A DNA stretch of 64,000 nucleotides from Desertivirga brevis (lineage in GTDB: Bacteria > Bacteroidota > Bacteroidia > Sphingobacteriales > Sphingobacteriaceae): positions 332,478 through 396,477 of the forward strand of contig NZ_JAFEWF010000009.1 of NCBI RefSeq assembly GCF_017355835.1, written 5' to 3'. Under the pieces are notes generated by a model. The model was not told where the DNA came from. It was given only the letters and a program-made list of their open reading frames with translations, and ran no database searches. Both the position numbers and the translations under genes were made by a program. Positions within the stretch are counted from its first letter, which is position 1. Each line of letters starts with the position of its first letter. This document shows, piece by piece, positions 52,557-64,000 of this stretch.

Positions 52557-54290
52557 TTAATAAAACGGATTCTGAGTTAGCTGTCCGCCCGATGCTTGAA
52601 TTTCAAAACGGGGAATAGGCAACCAGTAATGCTGGGGGTCGAAGCGCCTTCCGGACAGGGCTACTTTTTGATTATAATTAAACGTATTGCCTGATCTTGT
52701 TACAGTAACACCATATGCCGGGATATTCTCGGTTACCTCCGCAATTGTCCAGCGTCGCACGTCGTAGAAACGGTGCTCTTCAAAAGCAAGCTCAATCCGC
52801 CGTTCTGCGCGTATCGCTGCACGCATTTGCTCCTTGTTCAAACCTAATGGTAGGTCAGGCATATTTACAGATGCTCTGCTACGAATAGCATTGATAGCAT
52901 TATACACACTGGCGTCTGGTCCCGCTGCTTCGTTCTGTGCCTCTGCATAATTTAACAAAATTTCTGCGTACCGGAAGTAAATCCATGGTTGAAATCCTGC
53001 AACTTCCCAGGGATTATCAATTGGATTATTGTCGTCCATAAATTTCCGCAGATAATAGCCAGACTTTGAAGTGTTCCAGTTAGATGGACCCTCCTGACTG
53101 TCCTTGCCTCCCGGTGTATAAGTCTCAACAGTACTGCCGCGGTAAGAAGCTCCATTGAATAAAATGGTAGCATAAAAACGTGGATCGCGATTAACGTAAG
53201 GGTTTTGCGGATCATATCCTGAAGTTGGATCAGTTATAAGCTTACCATTGCTCATTGGGTAGGCGTCCACCATATTTTGTAAAGGCACATTACCTCCCCA
53301 TCCGTTATAACCGTTTGGCCCGTTATTTAGTTCCATAGGCACGTGGCGTGCGTTTTTAGTATAAAGTCGCTGAAAAATCACCTCGTTGTTATCTTGAGAC
53401 AGGAATAATTGACGGTACCCTCCCTGATAAAGACTGTATTTGTTAAGATCCATCACTGCTTTTGCAGCGGCTGCGGCCGCTTGCCATCTGGTTGGATCGC
53501 TGGTATTTGCACCGTTTGCATAATTTGGTTTTGCCGATGGGTCATTGGCTAAAATATAGAGAGGACTTGCAGCGTATAATAGCAGTCGCGACTTAAGGGC
53601 AAGAGCTGCTCCTTTCGTTGCGCGTCCCAGCACCCATGAATTGTCATTATTTAACGGCAGACGTTGCGCGGCGTCATCGAGCTCCGCTACGGCGTAATCT
53701 ATTGATTCTTTAATAGTCGATCTTTTAAAGAGGCTTGGATCCTGCAGGTCATCCGTTAAACTCGTAACCTTATCCCCAACAAGCACGGCTCCTCCATAGT
53801 TACGGATTAAATCGTGATATCTAAAGGCACGAATGAATTTAAGCTCACCAGTCAACCTGTTTTTATTGCCCGAACTCATATTAACTTTGTCAATATTGGT
53901 TAAAGCATAGTTTACCTCACGTATACTACGGTAGCTCCTGGCCCAGATCGTGCCTGCCATACCAGTGTTTTCTGGTGCCAGCTGGCCTCTTTGAATGAGC
54001 CAGGTATTATCGTCATGATTGGCCATTGACTCATCTGTTATTGAGCTAAGCATGGCATACTCAAAAGCCCGTCCAAATCCCGGAGGACTGCCTTCTCCCT
54101 CATTCCCCGATAGCTTAACTCCCAGGTAGCGATTAAGTACATAATTTTGAAAAAGCATTGAATCGGCCAGGATGGATACATCTGAAACCAGATGAGTAGG
54201 CTGGATATCCAGAAAGTCTTTCTTACAGGAGGTTAGCGTTGCAGTTGCTGCCGCTAACATATATAAATATTTTTTGAATTTCTTTTTCAT
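52557..54290 (-). CDS. susD: SusD/RagB-family outer-membrane glycan-binding lipoprotein
   Basis: 577 residues with a lipoprotein signal (ATLTSCKKDFLD, Cys about 22). DFLDIQPTHLVSD at the N-terminus and the TPR-like helices are typical, as is the C-terminal RAAIRAERRIELAFEEHRFYDVRRW, the hallmark of SusD homologues. It forms the lid of the SusC channel and binds the incoming oligosaccharide at the cell surface. The gene starts 9 nt after susC ends, as in other pairs. Confidence 0.96.
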   Translation of the reverse strand: MKKKFKKYLYMLAAATATLTSCKKDFLDIQPTHLVSDVSILADSMLFQNYVLNRYLGVKLSGNEGEGSPPGFGRAFEYAMLSSITDESMANHDDNTWLIQRGQLAPENTGMAGTIWARSYRSIREVNYALTNIDKVNMSSGNKNRLTGELKFIRAFRYHDLIRNYGGAVLVGDKVTSLTDDLQDPSLFKRSTIKESIDYAVAELDDAAQRLPLNNDNSWVLGRATKGAALALKSRLLLYAASPLYILANDPSAKPNYANGANTSDPTRWQAAAAAAKAVMDLNKYSLYQGGYRQLFLSQDNNEVIFQRLYTKNARHVPMELNNGPNGYNGWGGNVPLQNMVDAYPMSNGKLITDPTSGYDPQNPYVNRDPRFYATILFNGASYRGSTVETYTPGGKDSQEGPSNWNTSKSGYYLRKFMDDNNPIDNPWEVAGFQPWIYFRYAEILLNYAEAQNEAAGPDASVYNAINAIRSRASVNMPDLPLGLNKEQMRAAIRAERRIELAFEEHRFYDVRRWTIAEVTENIPAYGVTVTRSGNTFNYNQKVALSGRRFDPQHYWLPIPRFEIQASGGQLTQNPFY

Positions 54291-54298
54291 ATTGGTTT

Positions 54299-57200
54299 TT
54301 AGAAACGGGCATTAACGCCCACATTAATTATTCTTTGCAGTGGATAGAACTGTCCTGTGCCACTTGTGCCTTCAGGATCATAATCTTTTACCTTAGAAAT
54401 AGTAAATAAGTTGAATCCGCTTACGTATAGCCTTGCACTTGACATTTTAACTTTGGCGAGCAAAGAGCCAGGCAGAGTATATCCCAGCTGTACATTCTTT
54501 AAACGGAGGAAGGCAGCATTGTTCAACCAAAAGGTGTTTGGAAAAAGACCTCCGCTAATAGCAGTTATGGCACGGTCTGTAGCTCTTGGGTAACTGCCTT
54601 CGGGGTTAGTTGGACTCCAGCGATTATCTGCCCAGCTGCTGTAGAAGTTTCCTACTGTACCCGCTTCGGGCAGTACATGTTGTCGGACCTGAGCCTGGCC
54701 GGCAAATAGCACAGTCAAATCAAAGTTCTTATAGCCGCCGTATAGGTTGAAGCCATAGTTAATTCGAGGAATATTGCCCAAGTCCGTCCTTACCTGGTCA
54801 TCCGCGGTGATCTTGCCGTCTTTGTTATAGTCCTCATATATCAGGTCTCCAAGCTTAGCTCCTGTAACATGGGGGTAGTTATCCAGATCGGCCTGGGTTC
54901 TGAATATGCCGATCGAGTTGTAAAGCAGGTAAGTATTTAAAGGCCCCCCCGTCTGGCGTTGATAGGAGAGCATACTGGAAGCCTCGTCGATAAAGATGAT
55001 CTTGTTTTTGGCATAGGTAAAGTTACCTGAAAATCCCCAATTGAACTTACCAGGATGGTTGTATCCTAAGGTTCCCTCCACACCATTGTTGTTAACTTTT
55101 CCAATATTTTCGGAAGGGACCAGCGGATCTGAGCCATTCGGGTTTACGATACCAGAGGTTCCAGGTAGAGAGGCGTTCCGGTTAGCCAAAATATCAGAAC
55201 GTTTTTGCTGGAAGTATACCATTTCCAGGCTAAAGTTTTTTAACAGAACTGCATTCAAACCGATATCCAGTTTTTTAGCAACCTCCCAGGTAATACCGGG
55301 ATTTGCCAATTTAATCAGGTCTATTCCGGGTGAGATGTTCGTGCCATTCGCTCCACTCACAACATAGAAGTTGTTGAGTGAGTAATTGTCGAAATATTGA
55401 AACAAACCTACGTTGTCATTTCCCAGTGTACCATAAGAAGCCCTGATCTTTAGATCGTCCACAACATTGTTGGTAAACCAGGACTCTTTTGAAATACGGT
55501 AGCCGGCAGAAATAGACGGGAAATACCCCCACCGATTACCGGGAGCGAACGTAGACGAACCATCGGCTCGTAGCTGGCCTTCCAGAAGGTATTTTTCTCC
55601 GTAATTGTACGCTATCCTGCTAATTACACTACGACGGGTAAAGTTATAACTGCTACCGTAGTTGTCTTTATCAATTGCAGCTGTACCCCCCTGAGAAAGT
55701 TCAGGTGTTTGGATGCTGGGAAAGTTGAGTCGGGATGCACCGAAAGTTTCCTGATTTAACTTACTCTGCTCGTAACCCACAAAAGCGTTTATATTATGTT
55801 GCCCCAGTTGCCTGACAAAATTCAGCTTGGCATTTGAGACGATTTGAGATTGATTTTGATGGGTTTCATACAGAGAGGCTGCACCAGCTGTCCCGCCTGC
55901 AGTAACCCTTGTATATACATCGGTTGCCGCGTTATACGTATACAGGGAATATGGAGTGTTGAATGACTTTCCAAAGGTGTTGGATTTGTCTACAGAATAA
56001 TAGCCGTCTACCGACAAACCTTCAATTCCCGGAATATTGTAACTTCCCCTTAAGATTCCGTTGAATACCTGACGTGGGTTACGGTTGATACCGCCAGCGT
56101 CTGTTACCTGAACCGCGGGGTTATTATTTTCTATTCCTGTACCGGGAAGCCCGTTCGGGTAAAATGCGCTCACAATTGGCTTTGCGCGATATATAGCTCT
56201 GAAAATATCCCCTCCGCCCACAGCGGGATATAAACGGTCTTCCTGACGGCCGGACAGGGATAAGCTTACCTTAAGCGCCTTGGTGATGTTTGCATCTACG
56301 TTCGACCTGAAGTTGTACTGGTTATACTTGGTAACCCCGTTTTTATACAATCCATCTTGTGAAACAGCGCCCAGGGAAAGGAAGTACTTAACATCATTGT
56401 TACCACCGTTCACACTTAAATTGTGCTGGCTTTGCAAAGCCTGATTTTTAAGCACCTGATTCAGCCAGTTGGTGTTCGGATAATTCAGAGGATCGGAGCC
56501 GTCGCGAAATTTTTGAATTTGTTCCTCGCTATAGACCTGATTCAAGCCTTCACCTTCACTATTGTAATATTCGATTTCGTTCATTAATTCTGCATAGGTA
56601 GCAGCATCTGCCATTTTCGGAAGCCTGGTAGGTGAGGCAAAACCTTGGTTGAACGAATAGTTAAAGGTAGGTTTTCCTGTTTTACCGCGTTTGGTAGTAA
56701 TGAGGATAACACCATTTGCAGCCCGGTTACCATAAATTGCTGCGGATGCGTCCTTCAGAACAGTTACGCTTTCAATATCGTTTGGATCCAGGCGCTCGAG
56801 TCCGCCTACTTGTCCGGGTACCCCATCCACTACAACAAGTACATCATTGTTACCGGTTGTTGCCAGACCTCTGACACTTATGCTTGATCCGTCATAGCCC
56901 GGTTCCCCGCTACGGTTATTGACGATTAAGCCCGATACTCTACCTGCAAAAGCATTGGATAAATTTGTTTGTGGGCTTTTTACTAACTCTCCTCCCTTAA
57001 CTTCTGAAATGGATCCGGTGAGGGTAGCGCGCTTCTGTGTGTTGTAACCTACCACCACTACTTCGTTCAGGGACCTGGAAGAAACTTCCATTTGCACGTT
57101 AATTACCGCGCGGTTGCCAACCAAAATTTCCTGCGTGCTGTAGCCGGTGAACGAGAAAACCAGAGTAGCATTGCTATCCTTCACCTGAATAGAGAAATTT

Positions 57201-57478
57201 CCGTTAACATCTGTAGCAGTTCCCTGGGTGATACCTTTAATGGACACATTTACTCCCGGAAGTGGCTGGCCTTTTTCATCCAGGACTTTTCCTGTTACCT
57301 GAATATCCTTTGAAATACGGCCGATAGTAGAAATCTGAGCGTGAACATTAACGATTTCCGCGCCAGCCAGGAATGGTGAAATGAGCAACAAGCAGGTCAT
57401 AAAAGATCGACTGACTACATTGCCGAATTTTGGGAACGCTTGTGGGGGAGAATAATGAATTCGAGAAAACTCCATCAT
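54299..57478 (-). CDS. susC: SusC/RagA-family TonB-linked outer-membrane transporter
   Basis: 1,059 residues. A long signal peptide (about 1-45) is followed by a carboxypeptidase-D-like domain (VTGKVLDEKGQPLPGVNVSI), then the plug (about 150-270 with VLVVVDGVPGQ and ESVTVLKDASAAIYGNRAANG), then the barrel, ending in Phe (VGVNARF). A TonB-box-like SRSLNEVVVVGYNTQKRA segment is present. No FecR-like secretin extension is seen. Together with SusD it imports glycan fragments. The first codon may be ATG 57478 or 57475. It is intact. Confidence 0.96.
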   Translation of the reverse strand: MMEFSRIHYSPPQAFPKFGNVVSRSFMTCLLLISPFLAGAEIVNVHAQISTIGRISKDIQVTGKVLDEKGQPLPGVNVSIKGITQGTATDVNGNFSIQVKDSNATLVFSFTGYSTQEILVGNRAVINVQMEVSSRSLNEVVVVGYNTQKRATLTGSISEVKGGELVKSPQTNLSNAFAGRVSGLIVNNRSGEPGYDGSSISVRGLATTGNNDVLVVVDGVPGQVGGLERLDPNDIESVTVLKDASAAIYGNRAANGVILITTKRGKTGKPTFNYSFNQGFASPTRLPKMADAATYAELMNEIEYYNSEGEGLNQVYSEEQIQKFRDGSDPLNYPNTNWLNQVLKNQALQSQHNLSVNGGNNDVKYFLSLGAVSQDGLYKNGVTKYNQYNFRSNVDANITKALKVSLSLSGRQEDRLYPAVGGGDIFRAIYRAKPIVSAFYPNGLPGTGIENNNPAVQVTDAGGINRNPRQVFNGILRGSYNIPGIEGLSVDGYYSVDKSNTFGKSFNTPYSLYTYNAATDVYTRVTAGGTAGAASLYETHQNQSQIVSNAKLNFVRQLGQHNINAFVGYEQSKLNQETFGASRLNFPSIQTPELSQGGTAAIDKDNYGSSYNFTRRSVISRIAYNYGEKYLLEGQLRADGSSTFAPGNRWGYFPSISAGYRISKESWFTNNVVDDLKIRASYGTLGNDNVGLFQYFDNYSLNNFYVVSGANGTNISPGIDLIKLANPGITWEVAKKLDIGLNAVLLKNFSLEMVYFQQKRSDILANRNASLPGTSGIVNPNGSDPLVPSENIGKVNNNGVEGTLGYNHPGKFNWGFSGNFTYAKNKIIFIDEASSMLSYQRQTGGPLNTYLLYNSIGIFRTQADLDNYPHVTGAKLGDLIYEDYNKDGKITADDQVRTDLGNIPRINYGFNLYGGYKNFDLTVLFAGQAQVRQHVLPEAGTVGNFYSSWADNRWSPTNPEGSYPRATDRAITAISGGLFPNTFWLNNAAFLRLKNVQLGYTLPGSLLAKVKMSSARLYVSGFNLFTISKVKDYDPEGTSGTGQFYPLQRIINVGVNARF

Positions 57479-57923
57479 AATTTGTTTTTTAATTGATTAA
57501 AATTTTACTTCTGTAGCGGGTTATCAAACACTGAAATGTGGTTAGCTTTTTTGATCACAGCATTTGCTTTCCCGTGGCACAGAGATAATTGGTTGTCACG
57601 AAAATAGGTACAAATGATGCCCTGGCATGAGGGGTGTTTTGTCATATTGTGCGGGACAGAATGTAAAAACACCCCTAAATCTGACACTAATCACCTTTTT
57701 ATTGGTTTTTTCTCCTCTAATTCGTCCATTCGGGATTTCGTGAACCATGTATAAATTATTCGAAAATTTAATTTGAAAATTGATCAGTTCGAGGAAGAGT
57801 TCCAGAGTTTTAGTAAGCCGAGGAGACATTCTTTCTTAGTGTGCTGGTTCTAATTGTGTACGTGTTAAGGAAGGCAGAAGATTTGATTTATTAAAGGTAG
57901 GATCTGGAAGGAAATTCTATAAT
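57479..57923. other. Upstream region of susC
   Basis: 445 nt between the susC start and the terminator at 57924. It holds an inverted repeat at 57630-57676, listed separately. No ORF looks real. No HTCS, ECF sigma or AraC gene lies beside this locus. Confidence 0.45.
57630..57676 (-). promoter_or_regulatory. Inverted repeat upstream of susC
   Basis: AGGGGTGTTTT (57630-57640) and its exact complement AAAACACCCCT (57666-57676) are separated by 25 nt. It sits about 150-200 nt before the susC start codon. It may be an operator or a leader hairpin; the 11-bp arms are perfect. Confidence 0.5.
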
Positions 57924-57957
57924 AAAAAAAAGGTAGTCGGACGACTACCTTTTTTTT
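57924..57957. terminator. Bidirectional terminator between susC and the GH2 gene
   Basis: A 16-bp perfect stem, A8-GGTAGTCG / CGACTACC-T8, with a GA loop. It ends the minus-strand GH2 transcript (stop at 58019, 62 nt away) and isolates the susC promoter. Confidence 0.85.
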
Positions 57958-58018
57958 GCTTTTTATTGTTTGAGAGGATTGATGTTCACTTTTCGCTCAG
58001 GTCCAATTTTTTATCCCA

Positions 58019-62119
<4,101 letters not shown>

Positions 62120-63451
62120 ATGATGAATTCATCTTTAGTAGGAACAGAGTATTTTAAAGGAATTGGCCAGATCAAATTTGAGGGCCTGGAGTCTGATAAT
62201 CCATTAGCGTTTCGTTGGTACGACGAAAACCGTGTGGTTGCAGGTAAAACATTAAAAGAGCACTTCAAGTTCGCTGGGGCGTACTGGCATTCATTCTGCG
62301 GTAATGGTTCAGATCCATTCGGTGGTCAAACCCACATTTTCCCATGGGATGAGAAATCTGACGCAGTAGAGCGCGCAAAAGATAAAATGGATGCGGCGTT
62401 CGAATTCCTCACCAAATTGAACCTTCCTTATTACTGTTTCCACGACGTGGATCTTGTAGATTACGGAAATGATATTGCTGAAAACGACAGACGTTTACAG
62501 GCTATCGTTGAGTACGCTAAAGAAAAGCAGGCAGAAACAGGAATCAAACTTCTATGGGGAACTGCAAACTTATTCTCTCACAGAAGATATATGAATGGTG
62601 CTTCTACCAATCCTGATTTTCACGTACTAGCCCATGGGGCAGCTCAGGTAAAAGCAGCGTTAGATGCAACTATTGCTTTAGGTGGTGAGAACTATGTATT
62701 CTGGGGCGGCCGTGAAGGTTATATGAGTTTGCTGAATACAGATATGAAACGTGAGAAAGAACACTTTGCCCGCTTCTTACATACAGCTAAAGATTATGCC
62801 CGCAAAAACGGCTTCACTGGTAATTTCTTCATTGAACCGAAACCGGCTGAGCCATCAAAGCACCAGTATGATTTCGATTGCGAGACTGTTATCGGCTTCT
62901 TACGCGAGCATGATCTGTTAAACGATTTCAAGATTAACATCGAGGTAAACCATGCAACTCTTGCTGGCCATACTTTCCAACACGAATTACAGGTAGCTGC
63001 AGATGCAGGTGTGTTAGGCTCTGTTGATGCAAACCGTGGCGATTACCAAAACGGTTGGGATACAGATCAGTTTCCCAACAATATTAATGAATTAACTGAG
63101 GCAATGTTAGTCTTCCTTGAAGCTGGTGGTTTACAGGGAGGTGGTGTGAACTTTGATGCCAAGGTCAGAAGGAACTCTACTGATGCTGAGGATTTGTTCA
63201 TCGCTCACATCGCTGGTATGGACACTTTTGCACGTGCTTTGATCACAGCTAATGATATTCTTCAGAAATCTGATTACAAAAAATTCCGTCAGGAGCGTTA
63301 TGCTTCTTTTGATTCTGGAAAAGGTAAGGAATTTGAAGAAGGTAAGCTTTCGCTTGAGGACTTAAGAGCTTACGCTGTTGAAAATGGCGAGCCTGAAACA
63401 ATAAGCGGAAAACAGGAACACCTGGAAAGTATCATCAATAGATTTATTTAG
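62120..63451 (+). CDS. xylA: Xylose isomerase
   Basis: The start is placed at the Met pair at 62120/62123 ([20 protein letters not shown]), since family members start 8-12 residues before EYFKGI; in-frame Mets further up add 33 residues not seen in the family. 443 residues. Catalytic and metal-binding motifs are complete: [62 protein letters not shown] and [16 protein letters not shown]. It interconverts D-xylose and D-xylulose in the cytoplasm. A terminator at 63473-63504 separates it from the next gene. Confidence 0.97.
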   Translation: MMNSSLVGTEYFKGIGQIKFEGLESDNPLAFRWYDENRVVAGKTLKEHFKFAGAYWHSFCGNGSDPFGGQTHIFPWDEKSDAVERAKDKMDAAFEFLTKLNLPYYCFHDVDLVDYGNDIAENDRRLQAIVEYAKEKQAETGIKLLWGTANLFSHRRYMNGASTNPDFHVLAHGAAQVKAALDATIALGGENYVFWGGREGYMSLLNTDMKREKEHFARFLHTAKDYARKNGFTGNFFIEPKPAEPSKHQYDFDCETVIGFLREHDLLNDFKINIEVNHATLAGHTFQHELQVAADAGVLGSVDANRGDYQNGWDTDQFPNNINELTEAMLVFLEAGGLQGGGVNFDAKVRRNSTDAEDLFIAHIAGMDTFARALITANDILQKSDYKKFRQERYASFDSGKGKEFEEGKLSLEDLRAYAVENGEPETISGKQEHLESIINRFI

Positions 63452-63472
63452 GCTTATTAATACTGTTACCTC

Positions 63473-63504
63473 TGGCTTCCGGAGTTAAACCGGAGGCCAT
63501 TTTT
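63473..63504 (+). terminator. Rho-independent terminator after xylA
   Basis: A 10-bp stem TGGCTTCCGG / CCGGAGGCCA (one G-U pair) with a 7-nt loop and T5 tail, 21 nt after the xylA stop and 11 nt before the next ATG. Confidence 0.8.
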
Positions 63505-63515
63505 AAAATTCGAAT

Positions 63516-64000
63516 ATGAAATTTTTTATCGATACCGCTAACCTCGCTCAAATTAAAGAAGCGCATGATTTAGGTGTTTTAGATGGTGTAACAACTAACC
63601 CCAGCCTAATGGCTAAAGAAGGAATTACTGGAGAGGAAAATGTAATTAACCATTACAAAGCTATCTGCGAAATTACAGATGGAGATGTAAGTGCAGAAGT
63701 AATTTCTACAACTTTTGAAGAAATGATTGCTGAAGGTGAAGCATTGGCTAAACTCCACGAGCGCATTGTGGTAAAGGTTCCGATGATAAAAGATGGCGTA
63801 AAAGCAATTAAGTACTTCACCGAAAAAGGCATTAAAACAAACTGTACGCTTATATTCTCTGCTGGTCAGGCTCTATTAGCTGCTAAAGCGGGTGCAACTT
63901 ATGTGTCTCCTTTTATTGGTCGTTTAGACGATATCTCAACTGACGGACTAACATTAATCGAAGACATCCGTACTATTTTTGATAACTACGGTTATCCTAC
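63516..64000 (+). CDS. fsa: Transaldolase / fructose-6-phosphate aldolase-like protein (partial)
   Basis: The ATG at 63516 opens a frame that runs off the right edge; 161 codons are visible. [33 protein letters not shown], the Schiff-base lysine in [14 protein letters not shown] and [26 protein letters not shown] are the TalB/TalC-Fsa family signature. In Bacteroidetes this short form (about 217 residues) is the transaldolase of the pentose phosphate pathway. Directly after xylA it completes a pentose-use module. The symbol could equally be tal; this cannot be settled from sequence alone. Confidence 0.92.
   Translation, partial: MKFFIDTANLAQIKEAHDLGVLDGVTTNPSLMAKEGITGEENVINHYKAICEITDGDVSAEVISTTFEEMIAEGEALAKLHERIVVKVPMIKDGVKAIKYFTEKGIKTNCTLIFSAGQALLAAKAGATYVSPFIGRLDDISTDGLTLIEDIRTIFDNYGYP

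Overview
The window is from a member of the Bacteroidota, most likely Sphingobacteriaceae (Pedobacter- or Mucilaginibacter-like). The evidence is SusC/SusD pairs, a Bacteroidetes-type traE/F/G/J/K/M/N conjugation module, a histone H1-like (Hc1) protein, DUF1080, DUF4249, DUF4369, DUF2255 and LytTR proteins, and start codons mostly without a clear Shine-Dalgarno sequence. No rRNA or tRNA gene was recognised.

Positions 1 to about 22.7 kb are the transfer half of an integrative conjugative element (ICE). The left end holds a CDS tail, a small Hc1 gene (minus strand) and a complete class IIC group II intron (minus strand) placed exactly behind a rho-independent terminator. From 2.9 kb everything reads on the plus strand: a primase-like Toprim protein, an AT-rich gap that may hold oriT, MobA-like and relaxase genes, a ParA-like ATPase, two small proteins, TraE, TraF, TraG (VirB4-like), four consecutive secreted proteins of which at least three are paralogues, TraJ, TraK, a small membrane protein, TraM, TraN, a VirD4-like coupling protein, an M23 peptidase and several accessory proteins. 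No integrase or att site is visible, so the element's ends are undefined.

From 22.8 to 28 kb are a DUF2867 protein, a GH39 glycosidase, an XRE-cupin regulator and a secreted PQQ-type sugar dehydrogenase fused to cytochrome c. From 28.1 to 37.0 kb is a segment bounded by a 113-bp direct repeat (111/113 identical). It holds a minus-strand AraC-controlled operon (acetyltransferase, alpha/beta hydrolase, cupin, CMD-monooxygenase fusion, DUF2255, SDR and an aldo/keto reductase cut off at the repeat), a coding relic, a DUF1080 lipoprotein and a TlpA-family protein whose 3' end is one copy of the repeat.

From 37 to 42.7 kb the sequence is AT-rich and full of decayed genes: a DUF4369/TlpA relic, a frameshifted secreted protein, and a broken second copy of an ICE gene that lies intact at 21.7-22.5 kb. 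A LytTR-only protein and an unrecognised secreted protein are also here. From 42.7 to 49.7 kb are a parvulin-like lipoprotein, a histidine-kinase-like protein that has lost its phosphoacceptor histidine, and a large MG2/plug protein paired with a DUF4249 lipoprotein.

From 50 kb to the end is carbohydrate catabolism: a GH30, SusD, SusC (minus strand, one operon), a GH2 beta-galactosidase (minus), then xylA and a truncated transaldolase-like gene (plus). The GH30-SusD-SusC group is a small polysaccharide utilisation locus, perhaps for galactan-type side chains. The xylose isomerase and transaldolase, with GH39 further upstream, point to pentose use.
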